Shown here: positions 1 to 8,724 of the stretch, one piece after another
How the letters are laid out: every line of letters begins with the position of its first letter
Numbering within the stretch: position 1 is the first letter of the stretch
Origin: Asticcacaulis sp.
GTDB taxonomy: Bacteria > Pseudomonadota > Alphaproteobacteria > Caulobacterales > Caulobacteraceae
Assembly: GCF_020217185.1 (NCBI RefSeq)
Contig: NZ_JAIWNX010000072.1
Location: 1 to 10,000, forward strand
DNA length: 10,000 nt
Direction of reading: 5' to 3'
Program-made: the position numbers and the translations under genes
The notes under the pieces: generated by a model
What the model saw: only the letters and a program-made list of their open reading frames with translations
Databases searched by the model: none
Told to the model about the DNA's origin: nothing

Positions 1-557
1 GCACCATGGCCATCGGCACGCCGAGCGCCGAACACAAACGCATGTTCACCCTGGTGCTTAAGGGGCACATTGCACTGGCCACCATCCGCTTCCCGGCGGG
101 CACGACCGGCACGCATCTCGACGTGCTGGCGCGGCAGTTCCTGTGGAACGCCGGGTTCGACTACGACCACGGCACGGGCCACGGTGTCGGCGTTTATCTG
201 GGGGTGCACGAAGGCCCGCAGCGCATCGCCAAGGCGCTCAATGCCTATGCCCTGCAACCCGGCATGATCGTTTCCAACGAGCCGGGCTTCTATAAGGCCG
301 GTGACTTCGGCATCCGTATCGAGAACCTGCAATACGTCACCGAAGCGGCCCCCATTACGGGCGGTGAACGCCCGATGCTGGGCTTCAAGAACCTGACCTG
401 GGCACCGATTGATCGCAGCCTGATTGAGGTGTCGCTGCTCAGCGAGGCCGAGCGTCGCTATATGGACGATTACCATGCGGAGGTGCTGCGCCTGCTGTCG
501 CCGCGCGTAAATCCGGAGGTGGCAGACTGGCTTAAAACCGTCTGCGCGCCCTTATAA
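1..557 (+). CDS. Xaa-Pro aminopeptidase (M24B, aminopeptidase P type), 3' part
   Basis: C-terminal part of a cytoplasmic metallopeptidase that removes an N-terminal residue preceding proline. The reading frame is open to the left edge (first full codon at position 3), so the real start and the N-terminal creatinase-like domain lie outside; about 184 residues are visible. The pita-bread catalytic core is recognisable: GTGHGVG (codon 180-182 encodes the metal-ligand His), VHEGP with the second active-site His, then NEPG and RIEN, which supply the two Glu ligands of the dinuclear metal centre. The Asp ligands would lie upstream of the window. After the core comes a tail with LTWAPIDRSLI and a final WLKTVCAPL, typical of the extended C-terminal M24 domain found in long (about 600-residue) aminopeptidase P proteins. 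It ends with TAA at 555-557. Family assignment is firm; exact substrate preference is inferred. Confidence 0.93.
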   Translation, partial: TMAIGTPSAEHKRMFTLVLKGHIALATIRFPAGTTGTHLDVLARQFLWNAGFDYDHGTGHGVGVYLGVHEGPQRIAKALNAYALQPGMIVSNEPGFYKAGDFGIRIENLQYVTEAAPITGGERPMLGFKNLTWAPIDRSLIEVSLLSEAERRYMDDYHAEVLRLLSPRVNPEVADWLKTVCAPL

Positions 558-567
558 AGGCTTTATA
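553..567. repeat. Short AT-rich inverted repeat over the aminopeptidase stop codon
   Basis: TATAAAG and CTTTATA (553-559 and 561-567) are perfect 7-base arms around a single G and include the TAA stop of the peptidase gene. No T-run follows, so it does not look like an intrinsic terminator. The 9-mer TATCCGGCA occurs at 566-574 and again at 597-605. The function is unknown and it may be chance. Confidence 0.4.
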
Positions 568-649
568 TCCGGCAAAATCAGAACGACCTGCGCCCTTATC
601 CGGCAGGGCATAAAGTGTCCCCGTAATCATCAGTCTGCGGAGGGACACC

Positions 650-904
650 ATGCCTGCCAGCACCGTTTTTCAACCCGCCACCGACACCTTCGGTCAGTTC
701 ACCGTTTCGCATAGCCCGGCACGCGCCCTGTCGCCCGAAGCCGAAGCGCGCAAGGCCGCCCGCAGGCATTTCCTGATCGGGACGGGCTTTGTGGCCGGTC
801 TGATCGCCCTGTTCGGGATGGTATCGCTGGCCGACCGCACCCTGTTCCCCGAACCGCAACTGACGGCGCAGGAACAGGCCTATTTCGCCACCGCGATGGA
901 TTGA
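650..904 (+). CDS. Small single-pass membrane protein, unknown function
   Basis: Codes for 84 residues. The start is well supported by a strong ribosome binding site, GGAGGG at 639-644, five bases before the ATG. Residues 1-40 are polar and end in a basic stretch (EARKAARRH). They are followed by one hydrophobic segment at about 41-61 (FLIGTGFVAGLIALFGMVSL) and a short acidic tail. The positive-inside rule suggests the N-terminus is in the cytoplasm and about 23 residues lie in the periplasm. I see no signal peptidase site, cysteine pair or catalytic motif and do not recognise the family. It lies 92 bp downstream of the aminopeptidase gene on the same strand, with no terminator seen between them, so co-transcription is possible. 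Its TGA stop ends 2 bp from the stop of the opposing ligA gene. That it is a real gene is fairly sure, from the ribosome binding site and the protein-like composition; the function is open. Confidence 0.75.
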   Translation: MPASTVFQPATDTFGQFTVSHSPARALSPEAEARKAARRHFLIGTGFVAGLIALFGMVSLADRTLFPEPQLTAQEQAYFATAMD

Positions 905-906
905 CC

Positions 907-3009
<2,103 letters not shown>

Positions 3010-3013
3010 TTAT

Positions 3014-3038
3014 CCCTCCCCTGAGATCAGGGGGGAGG
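3014..3038 (-). promoter_or_regulatory. Hairpin containing the ligA ribosome binding site
   Basis: In the 46-bp recN-ligA gap, CCCCTG (3018-3023) pairs with CAGGGG (3028-3033) around a 4-base loop, and outer CCTC/GAGG segments extend the stem across a 2-base bulge. Read on the - strand, the 3' arm is the purine-rich AGGGGAGGG, the only Shine-Dalgarno-like sequence before ligA. Folding would hide the ribosome binding site. There is no T-run, so this is not an intrinsic terminator. It could also be a dispersed palindromic repeat. That pairing is possible is seen directly; a regulatory role is inferred. Confidence 0.5.
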
Positions 3039-3046
3039 CTATGCCT

Positions 3047-4756
3047 TTACCCCTTCACCAACGCCATAGCGGCGGCGCGGGCTTCGGGGGTGATTTCGGC
3101 GCCCGACAACATGCGGGCCAGTTCTTCCAGCGTCTCGTCCTTGCTCAGTTCGACGACGCGCGAGCGCATCCCCTCACCGGCATCGGCCTTGGAGACCTTC
3201 AAATGCTGATCGCCGCGTGCAGCCACCTGCGGCGAGTGGGTGACGACGATCACCTGAGAGCGCTGGGCCAGCTTACGCAGGCGCAGCCCCACGGCATCGG
3301 CCACGGCACCGCCCACGCCCTGATCGACCTCGTCAAAGATCATCACCGGACCGGCCGCGTCTTCGCCACCACGCGTGGATAGAGCCGCCTTGAGCGCCAG
3401 GGCAAAGCGCGCCAGTTCGCCGCCCGACGCAATGGCCGCCATCCCCCCCCAGTCGGCGCCGGGATTGGTGCGGACCTCGAACGTAATCACATCGCCGCCC
3501 GCAGCACCGTACTTTTCAGGCTCCAGCGGGCGGATGGCGACGCGGAAGGCCGCCTTGTCGAGCTTGAGCGGCACCAGTTCGGCCATGACGGCGGCACTCA
3601 GCGCCTCACCGGCCGCCAGACGCTTCTGCCGCAGGGTTTCAACCGCCGCATGGAAGCCCTGTTCCGCCACGGCAATCGCCGCCGCCAGCTTTTTCAACTC
3701 GGCATCGGCGTCTTCGATACGCCCCAGAGACTGGGCGATCTCGGCGCGCTTCCTGGGCAGGTCCTCGACCAGAATATTCAGCTTGCGCGCCATGGCCCGC
3801 AGGGCGAACAGACGCTCCTCAACGCGGTCCAGCTTGCCCGGCTCGACATCCAGCGCATCAGCCGCCGCATCCATCAGGGCCAGCGCCTCATCGGCGGCAA
3901 TCAGGGTGCGGTCGAGCGCTTCGGCGGCATCGGACAGCGCCTTGAGCACCGCATGGCCCTCCCCCGCCCCGGCCTGCTGCGCCCGGGTGCGGGCGTGATC
4001 GAGGGCACGGAAGGCCTTGGACAGGCGCTGCGACAACTGATCGCCGCCGACCGTGGTACGCGCCTCATTGATGTCTTCCAGCGCCCGCTCAGAGGCCCCC
4101 AGAAGCGCGCGGTCAGACGCCAGTTGCGCCTCCTCATCCGGCAGCGGGTTGAGGCGGTCCAGTTCCTGAAGGCGCAGGGTCAGTTCTTCGATTTCGGCCG
4201 TGGCATTGTCGGATTGCCGTTTGAGGTCGCGGTACTGATCGCGCAGGGCCTTAAGCGTGCGGAAGGCCGCCGCCGTGGCCGCCAGCGCCCCTTCGCAACC
4301 GCCATAGGCATCGAGCATGGCTCCGTGCGTGCGCGGATCGAGCAGGCCGACCGTCTCATGCTGGCCATGCACTTCCAGCAGACCATCACCCAGCGCCTTG
4401 AGAACGCTGACCGAGACCGACTGATCATTGACGAAGGCCTTGGAGCGCCCGTCACGGCTGACCACCCGGCGTAGCAGCAACGGCTCACCAGGCTCTACGG
4501 CCAGCCCCTTGTCTTCGAGAAATTCATACAGCGGGTGCCCGGCGGCCAGATCGAATTCGGCGGTGACCGAGGCCTGCGGCGCACCGGCACGGATCAACCC
4601 GGCATCACCGCGCGCGCCGGTGGCCAGACCCAGACTGTCGAGAATGATGGATTTGCCGGCCCCGGTTTCACCGGTGAGTACCGAAAGGCCCTGCCGGATA
4701 TCGAGATCCAGCCGATCAACGAGCACAACGTCTTGAATAGACAGGCGTGTGAGCAT
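3047..4756 (-). CDS. recN: DNA repair ATPase RecN
   Basis: SMC-like ATPase of double-strand-break repair, acting on DNA ends and sister-chromatid cohesion together with RecA. At 569 residues it is close to the family length (about 550). The N-terminal ATPase half has Walker A GETGAGKS at residues 29-36. A long charged middle (about 150-400) is rich in Leu, Glu, Arg and Ala heptads and forms the short coiled coil typical of RecN. The C-terminal half has the signature ASGGE (443-447), Walker B MIFDEVD (472-478) and the H-loop region VTHSPQVAA (about 505-513). The ATG at 4756 matches the usual RecN N-terminus (MLTRLSIQDVVLVDRLDLD). Its ribosome binding site is weak (CAGGG), and a terminator-like hairpin ends only 13 bases before the start. 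Many bacteria place recN under LexA control, but I saw no GTTC-N7-GTTC box in the sequence just upstream. Confidence 0.97.
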   Translation of the reverse strand: MLTRLSIQDVVLVDRLDLDIRQGLSVLTGETGAGKSIILDSLGLATGARGDAGLIRAGAPQASVTAEFDLAAGHPLYEFLEDKGLAVEPGEPLLLRRVVSRDGRSKAFVNDQSVSVSVLKALGDGLLEVHGQHETVGLLDPRTHGAMLDAYGGCEGALAATAAAFRTLKALRDQYRDLKRQSDNATAEIEELTLRLQELDRLNPLPDEEAQLASDRALLGASERALEDINEARTTVGGDQLSQRLSKAFRALDHARTRAQQAGAGEGHAVLKALSDAAEALDRTLIAADEALALMDAAADALDVEPGKLDRVEERLFALRAMARKLNILVEDLPRKRAEIAQSLGRIEDADAELKKLAAAIAVAEQGFHAAVETLRQKRLAAGEALSAAVMAELVPLKLDKAAFRVAIRPLEPEKYGAAGGDVITFEVRTNPGADWGGMAAIASGGELARFALALKAALSTRGGEDAAGPVMIFDEVDQGVGGAVADAVGLRLRKLAQRSQVIVVTHSPQVAARGDQHLKVSKADAGEGMRSRVVELSKDETLEELARMLSGAEITPEARAAAMALVKG

Positions 4757-4769
4757 GGAAACCCTGACG

Positions 4770-4795
4770 AAAAAGCCGTGAGTCGGCTCACGGCT
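4770..4795 (-). terminator. Intrinsic terminator (or attenuator) between bamD and recN
   Basis: Perfect 9-bp stem AGCCGTGAG (4774-4782) with CTCACGGCT (4787-4795) and a 4-base loop. On the - strand it is followed directly by TTTTT (4774-4770). It lies 12 bp after the bamD stop codon. Because recN starts 13 bases further on, the hairpin lies in the recN leader and any recN promoter must be upstream of or inside it. It may be a leaky terminator or an attenuator. A GANTC site (4780-4784) spans the arm and loop. Confidence 0.8.
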
Positions 4796-4807
4796 GTTTC
4801 TCTCAGA

Positions 4808-5716
4808 TTACATCGGGTTGATGCGGCTTAGCCAGCTCTTTTTCTCTTTTTGTTCTTTTTTCGCCGGTTTGGTTTTTTCGGCAACCGGCAGCGGCTTGAT
4901 GTCCATTGGCTGCCCGCGCTCCTGCATCAGCTTGTAGGCCGCCGTGTACCAGCGGTCGCCCGCATAGTTATAGCCCAGCACCGCCGCATTGCGGTTGGCT
5001 TCGTCGGTAATACCCATCATCAGATTGGCTTCGACGAGACGATAGAGGGCTTCGGGCGTGTGCGAGGTCGTCTGATAGCGGGTGATGACCGTCTTGAAGC
5101 GGCCAATGGCCGCCAGAGGCTGGTTTTGCGCCAGATAGAAACGGCCGATTTCCATTTCCTTGCCGGCCAGCTGGTCATAGACCATGTCGAGCTTCACCTG
5201 GGCGTCGCGGGCATATTCGGTGCCCGGATAGCGCTGCACGATTTCACGCAGATAGGCCTGCGCCGTTTCGGTATAGGCCTGATCCCGGCCCACATCGACG
5301 ATCTGCTCGAAATAGTTGATGGCCCGCATATAGTAGGCATAGGGGGTCAGGGGCGAGCCCGGATAGAGCTTGATGAAGCGTTCCGCCGCCGCCGTCGATT
5401 CGTTATAATCGTTGGCCTGATAGTGGGCGTAGATTTCCATGATGATCGAACGGCGCGACCATTCCGAATAGGGGTGCTGACGCTCCACCTCTTCGAAATA
5501 ATCCACCGCTTCGTTCCAGCTCTTTTCGTCCAGACGCTGCATGCCGGTATTGTAGAGCGCCTCGACCGGGCGCTCCTCGTACACCAGACGCGTGCGTTGC
5601 TTGGGCTTACCGGCGCAGGCCGTGAGGGCCACAGCCGCCAGCGCCGTCAGCAGCAGAAGCTTTGCCGAGGTCTTGCCGAAGGAGGGAGAAGCGGTCGAAG
5701 TCGTATAGGCCGGCAC
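4808..5716 (-). CDS. bamD: Outer membrane assembly lipoprotein BamD (ComL/YfiO)
   Basis: Essential lipoprotein of the BAM complex, which folds beta-barrel proteins into the outer membrane; it works with BamA on the periplasmic face. It has 302 residues. Residues 1-33 are a lipoprotein signal peptide with a hydrophobic core (LLLLTALAAVALTA), and the lipobox ALTAC gives the lipidated cysteine C34. The mature part is built of TPR helices: typical pieces are LYNTGMQRLDEKSWNEAVDY, AERFIKLYPGSPLTPYAYYM, LREIVQRYPGTEYARDAQ and AIGRFKTVITRYQ. The tail is Lys-rich and ends LSRINPM. The start is a GTG (5714-5716) with GAGG seven bases upstream and an in-frame TGA just before it, so the start is secure. 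It lies 95 bp downstream of lpxC with a candidate promoter in the gap, and is followed by a terminator. Pairing with lpxC groups two outer-membrane biogenesis steps. Confidence 0.96.
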   Translation of the reverse strand: MPAYTTSTASPSFGKTSAKLLLLTALAAVALTACAGKPKQRTRLVYEERPVEALYNTGMQRLDEKSWNEAVDYFEEVERQHPYSEWSRRSIIMEIYAHYQANDYNESTAAAERFIKLYPGSPLTPYAYYMRAINYFEQIVDVGRDQAYTETAQAYLREIVQRYPGTEYARDAQVKLDMVYDQLAGKEMEIGRFYLAQNQPLAAIGRFKTVITRYQTTSHTPEALYRLVEANLMMGITDEANRNAAVLGYNYAGDRWYTAAYKLMQERGQPMDIKPLPVAEKTKPAKKEQKEKKSWLSRINPM

Positions 5717-5771
5717 GATAAATCCTCATCAGGCCGGTGTCAGTCGCCCGGCAGTCTTAACGCTTTATGGA

Positions 5772-5798
5772 GGATAGCTCTACAACGGCGCGCCACAA
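5772..5798 (-). promoter_or_regulatory. Candidate housekeeping promoter for bamD
   Basis: On the - strand, TTGTGGC (5798-5792) and GCTATCC (5778-5772) are 13 bases apart. This fits the Caulobacter sigma-73 pattern as I know it (TTGACGS, 10-14 bases, GCTANAWC) with a few mismatches. It lies 56 bp upstream of the GTG start. lpxC readthrough is also possible, since no terminator is visible in the 95-bp lpxC-bamD gap. Confidence 0.4.
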
Positions 5799-5811
5799 AC
5801 GCCAACAGGTT

Positions 5812-6714
5812 TTAACCAACCTGCTGGAGCACGGGGGCACGGGTCACGATCCGGTAGGCATCCGGTTGCGACAGTAGGGCACGGACCGCGGCATTATTAA
5901 GGCCATGACCGGCGCGGATTCCTTCAAACCTGCCAAGAATGGGCATACCGAGCACGTAGAGATCACCAATGGCGTCCAGCGCCTTGTGACGCACGAATTC
6001 GTCGGCAAAGCGCAGGCCTTCGGCGTTCAGCACGCGGTCGCCGTCGATGACGATGGCATTGTCCATCGAGCCGCCACGCGCCAGACCGGCCGCGCGCAGG
6101 GCTTCGACACCTTCGATAAAGCCAAAGGTGCGGGCCGCCGCCAGTTCGGTGCGGAAGGTGTCTTCGGTGACGACCATTTCGATTTCCTGATGGCCGATGA
6201 CGGCGCTGGGGAAGTCGATTTCGAAGTGCATTTCGAAGCGGTCAGCCGGATAGAAGGCCGCGCGCTTGTCGCCTTCGACGACCACGACCGGCTTGAGGAT
6301 TTCGATGACCTGCTGCGGCTGCGCCTGACGGCGGAACCCGGCCTGATCGAGCAGTTGCACGAAAGGCTGAGCCGAACCATCCATGATCGGCACTTCCGGA
6401 CCATCCAGCTCGATCAGAGCATTATCGACGCCGAGCGCCGACAGAGCGGCCATCAGGTGCTCAATGGTCGAAACGGATACGCCCGCCGCATTGGTGATGA
6501 CGGTGCCCAGACGGGTCTGCGTAACCAGATCGGCGCGTGCCGGCACGCGGTTGTCGCGGTCACAGATGTCGGTACGCACAAACACAATGCCCGTACCGGC
6601 GGACGCCGGACGCACGGACAGGCGCACACGTTGACCGGTGTGCAGGCCGACGCCCGCGCAGATGGCAGGAACGGCAATCGTATGTTCGTGGTGGTCAGGC
6701 GACATGGAACGCAT
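5812..6714 (-). CDS. lpxC: UDP-3-O-acyl-N-acetylglucosamine deacetylase LpxC
   Basis: Zinc hydrolase that removes the acetyl group from UDP-3-O-acyl-GlcNAc, the committed step of lipid A synthesis, in the cytoplasm. It has 300 residues, against 305 in E. coli. All active-site residues are present: STIEHLMAAL gives the general base E85 and zinc ligand H86; HKALDAIGDLYVLG gives ligands H243 and D247; RAGHGLNNA gives the catalytic H270. The substrate-loop motif MDGSAQPFV is also intact. Two starts are possible: ATG at 6714 (with AGG only 3 bases upstream) or ATG at 6705 (12 bases from the same AGG). Neither has a good ribosome binding site, so the first three residues are uncertain. It lies behind the strong ftsZ terminator and so needs its own promoter. 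Its presence after ftsZ matches the classical dcw order, where lpxC is also called envA. Confidence 0.98.
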   Translation of the reverse strand: MRSMSPDHHEHTIAVPAICAGVGLHTGQRVRLSVRPASAGTGIVFVRTDICDRDNRVPARADLVTQTRLGTVITNAAGVSVSTIEHLMAALSALGVDNALIELDGPEVPIMDGSAQPFVQLLDQAGFRRQAQPQQVIEILKPVVVVEGDKRAAFYPADRFEMHFEIDFPSAVIGHQEIEMVVTEDTFRTELAAARTFGFIEGVEALRAAGLARGGSMDNAIVIDGDRVLNAEGLRFADEFVRHKALDAIGDLYVLGMPILGRFEGIRAGHGLNNAAVRALLSQPDAYRIVTRAPVLQQVG

Positions 6715-6732
6715 AAACCTAAAAATGAACGC

Positions 6733-6748
6733 GCGGAAAGGTTTCCGC
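6733..6748. repeat. Inverted repeat in the lpxC leader
   Basis: GCGGAAA (6733-6739) and TTTCCGC (6742-6748) are perfect 7-base arms separated by GG. The repeat lies 19 bp upstream of the first lpxC ATG and just downstream of the candidate -10 box, so it could be an operator or a small leader hairpin. Only the symmetry is observed; the role is inferred. Confidence 0.45.
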
Positions 6749-6757
6749 TCACGTCAG

Positions 6758-6787
6758 TTTATACGCCCCGACACCCCCTCGCCTCAA
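6758..6787 (-). promoter_or_regulatory. Candidate promoter for lpxC
   Basis: On the - strand, TTGAGG (6787-6782) and TATAAA (6763-6758) are 18 bases apart, close to the general sigma-70 pattern. Transcription would start near 6750, leaving a leader of about 35-40 bases. A separate lpxC promoter is expected because a strong terminator lies between ftsZ and lpxC. Confidence 0.45.
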
Positions 6788-6871
6788 CTAAACATGGATT
6801 ACGGTTTGTAACGCCATGATTAACGGGGTTTGGCGGCGCTCATCCCCTGCTTTTAAAGCCTCTTTGCCAAC

Positions 6872-6900
6872 AAAAAAAGCCCCCGGCGAACCGGGGGCTT
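6872..6900 (-). terminator. Strong rho-independent terminator after ftsZ
   Basis: A perfect 10-bp GC-rich stem, AAGCCCCCGG (6877-6886) with CCGGGGGCTT (6891-6900), has the stable loop TTCG on the - strand and is followed by a run of seven T residues (6878-6872). It begins 23 bp after the ftsZ stop codon. This is a textbook intrinsic terminator and should separate ftsZ transcripts from lpxC. Confidence 0.95.
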
Positions 6901-6922
6901 TCATCAGGCATTACTGTCCTTG

Positions 6923-8581
6923 TCAGTTCGCGAGGCGGCGAAGAAAGGACGGGATTTCAAGATCATCCTCCGCTTCCATGCCCGGCAGGACGTCCGACTT
7001 AGCGGCGGCCTGAGGGGCCGCTTGCGGGGCGGGCGCAGTTGCATAGGGCGACGGGGCCGGCGCCGAAGGCTGACGGTATTCCGGAGCCTGTGTCACCGGC
7101 GCATCACTACGCTTGGGAAACAGACCACGCCACAGGCCACCCCGGTCGTCTTCGCGCGGCGACTGTACGGCGGCACGCGCCGGCTCAGGGGCGCGCGTGG
7201 TGCCGTAACCGGCCACCGGACGCGGCGGGATTTCGCGTTGCACCGGCTGCGGTGCCGGCTGAACCGCCGGGATATCGAATTCGTCTTCGACCGACGGATC
7301 GACGATTTTCGCAATAATGCGTGGCTCAGTCTGAGCCACAGGGGCCGGAGCCGGCTGCGGCGCAGGCGCTGCGGCGACGGGTTCCGGACGCACTTCCGGC
7401 TGATAGGCCGGTTGCACGGGGGTTTCAGCCACAGGCGCGGGCTGAACCGGAGCCGGTTGCGGCGCAGGCGCTGCCGGAGCCTGACTTAGCGGGGCCTGAA
7501 CGGCGACCGTCTGAACCGGCTGAGCCTGACCCGGACGGCCGGGCGTGATGTAGATAGACTGACGCGGCGGGGTCGAAGCCGAAGCCTGCGGCACCGGCGG
7601 CTGTTGCTGAGCGGCGGCGGAGTCCATGCCAGTCGCCACGACCGACACGCGCAGCTTGCCTTCCAGCGACGGATCGAAGGCCGCGCCGAAGATGATATTG
7701 GCGTCCGGATCGACTTCCGACGAAATGGCATTGGCCGCTTCATCGACTTCGAGCAGGGTCATGTCGAGGCCGCCGGTGACATTGACCAGCACCGCCTTGG
7801 CACCCTTGAGCGAGGTTTCGTCGAGCAGCGGGTTCTGGATGGCGTTCTGCGCCGCCTGAAGCGCGCGGTCATCGCCAGTCGCTTCGCCCGTACCCATCAT
7901 GGCCTTGCCCATTTCGGACATGACCGAGCGCACATCGGCGAAGTCAAGATTGATGAGGCCCGGCAGCACCATCAGGTCGGTGATGGAGCGCACGCCCGAG
8001 TGCAGCACCTGATCGGCCATGCCAAAGGCTTCGGCGAAGGTGGTGCGCTCATTGGCGATACGGAACAGGTTCTGGTTCGGGATAACGATCAGCGTATCGA
8101 CGTAGCGTTGCAACTCAGCGATACCGGCATCGGCCAGACGCATACGGTGGCGGCCTTCGAACATGAAGGGCTTGGTCACCACGCCGACGGTCAGGATGCC
8201 GCGTTCACGCGCCGTCTTGGCGATGATCGGCGCGGCACCCGTACCGGTGCCACCGCCCATACCGGCAGTGATGAAGACCATATGCGCGCCTTCGAGGTGC
8301 TCACCGATCTCATGCGCCGACTCTTCGGCAGCGGTCATGCCGACTTCCGGATGGGCACCCGCGCCCAGACCTTGCGTCAGCGAGACGCCGAGTTGAACAC
8401 GACGGTCGGTCTTGGCAAACTGGAGCTGTTGCGCGTCGGTATTGGCGACGACGAACTCAACCCCTTCGAGGCCCGCCTCGATCATGTTGTTGACGGCGTT
8501 GCCGCCCGCGCCACCGACGCCGAAAACGACGATGCGGGGCTTCAATTCCGTGGCGCGCGGCGCCGAGAGATGTATAGCCAT
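6923..8581 (-). CDS. ftsZ: Cell division GTPase FtsZ
   Basis: Tubulin-like GTPase that polymerises into the Z ring at the division site. It has 552 residues, longer than E. coli FtsZ (383) because of its linker. The GTPase domain (about 12-318) has [13 protein letters not shown] (21-33), NTDAQ (47-51), the tubulin signature GGGTGTG (109-115) and the catalytic T7 loop NLDFADVR with N211, D213 and D216. A linker of about 210 residues follows, made largely of Pro, Gln, Ala and Val and probably disordered. The conserved C-terminal peptide [12 protein letters not shown] (541-552) binds FtsA and other anchors. I chose the ATG at 8581 because [20 protein letters not shown] matches the Caulobacter-type N-terminus; the frame stays open to a TTG at 8635, which would add 18 unrelated residues. 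Its ribosome binding site (GGAAGG, 8595-8600) is 13 bases from the ATG. It is flanked by terminators on both sides, so it is probably transcribed alone. Confidence 0.98.
   Translation of the reverse strand: MAIHLSAPRATELKPRIVVFGVGGAGGNAVNNMIEAGLEGVEFVVANTDAQQLQFAKTDRRVQLGVSLTQGLGAGAHPEVGMTAAEESAHEIGEHLEGAHMVFITAGMGGGTGTGAAPIIAKTARERGILTVGVVTKPFMFEGRHRMRLADAGIAELQRYVDTLIVIPNQNLFRIANERTTFAEAFGMADQVLHSGVRSITDLMVLPGLINLDFADVRSVMSEMGKAMMGTGEATGDDRALQAAQNAIQNPLLDETSLKGAKAVLVNVTGGLDMTLLEVDEAANAISSEVDPDANIIFGAAFDPSLEGKLRVSVVATGMDSAAAQQQPPVPQASASTPPRQSIYITPGRPGQAQPVQTVAVQAPLSQAPAAPAPQPAPVQPAPVAETPVQPAYQPEVRPEPVAAAPAPQPAPAPVAQTEPRIIAKIVDPSVEDEFDIPAVQPAPQPVQREIPPRPVAGYGTTRAPEPARAAVQSPREDDRGGLWRGLFPKRSDAPVTQAPEYRQPSAPAPSPYATAPAPQAAPQAAAKSDVLPGMEAEDDLEIPSFLRRLAN
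7321..7339. repeat. Interrupted palindrome inside ftsZ
   Basis: GTGGCTCAG and CTGAGCCAC form perfect 9-base arms around a single T, within the linker coding sequence next to the direct repeat. It may be chance in repetitive GC-rich coding DNA. No function is proposed. Confidence 0.4.
7345..7473. repeat. Direct repeat within the FtsZ linker coding sequence
   Basis: Two 27-base copies (7345-7371 and 7447-7473) differ at one position (C/T at the 10th base). They lie 102 bp, exactly 34 codons, apart and in frame. Both encode the linker motif AAPAPQPAP. This suggests that part of the linker grew by in-frame duplication or is kept similar by recombination. Confidence 0.7.
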
Positions 8582-8633
8582 GTGATCAGACCAACCTTCC
8601 GTGACCCTGTCCGGGCGACCTTTGTTCCCGTCC

Positions 8634-8659
8634 AATTATCGACCCGGCGCTCTTGTCAA
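8634..8659 (-). promoter_or_regulatory. Candidate ftsZ promoter
   Basis: On the - strand, a perfect TTGACA (8659-8654) is followed after 13 bases by GATAATT (8640-8634). The spacing is short for E. coli sigma-70 but within the 10-14 bases typical of Caulobacter housekeeping promoters. Transcription would start near 8626, giving a leader of about 45 bases before the ftsZ ATG. The -35 match is good and the -10 match is modest. Confidence 0.45.
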
Positions 8660-8670
8660 AAAGCGCTCAC

Positions 8671-8701
8671 AAGCATCGATCATGAGACATCGAATATGCT
8701 T
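8671..8701. repeat. Dyad upstream of the ftsZ promoter candidate
   Basis: AAGCAT (8671-8676) pairs with ATGCTT (8696-8701), and inside it CGAT (8677-8680) pairs with ATCG (8689-8692) around an 8-base loop, with a 3-base bulge. The hexamer CATCGA also occurs as a direct repeat at 8674-8679 and 8688-8693. It lies 11 bp upstream of the -35 candidate, so it may be an operator. The function is unproven. Confidence 0.4.
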
Positions 8702-8714
8702 AATGAATAGTTAC
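8700..8714 (+). promoter_or_regulatory. CtrA-like box in the ftsZ upstream region
   Basis: TTAA, seven bases, then TTAC: a 7 of 8 match to the Caulobacter CtrA box TTAA-N7-TTAA. It lies about 40 bp upstream of the -35 candidate and abuts the dyad. In C. crescentus, CtrA represses ftsZ; the function here is inferred. Confidence 0.4.
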
Positions 8715-8724
8715 CCGATAACTT

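Noticed and set aside
591..608. GCCC/GGGC hairpin after the aminopeptidase gene as a terminator
   Set aside because: The stem is only four pairs and no T-run follows.
6809..6823. Possible CtrA box upstream of lpxC (TTAA-N7-GTTA on the - strand)
   Set aside because: Only two of four bases match in the second half-site, which is not better than chance.
7321..7480. Possible CRISPR or tandem repeat array
   Set aside because: There are only two copies, in frame and inside the FtsZ Pro/Ala/Gln linker coding sequence; there are no regular spacers or cas genes.
8582..8635. FtsZ with an 18-residue N-terminal extension starting at TTG (8635)
   Set aside because: The extra residues do not resemble FtsZ, while the ATG at 8581 begins the conserved Caulobacter-type N-terminus. 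The extension would also run through the candidate -10 box and leader.
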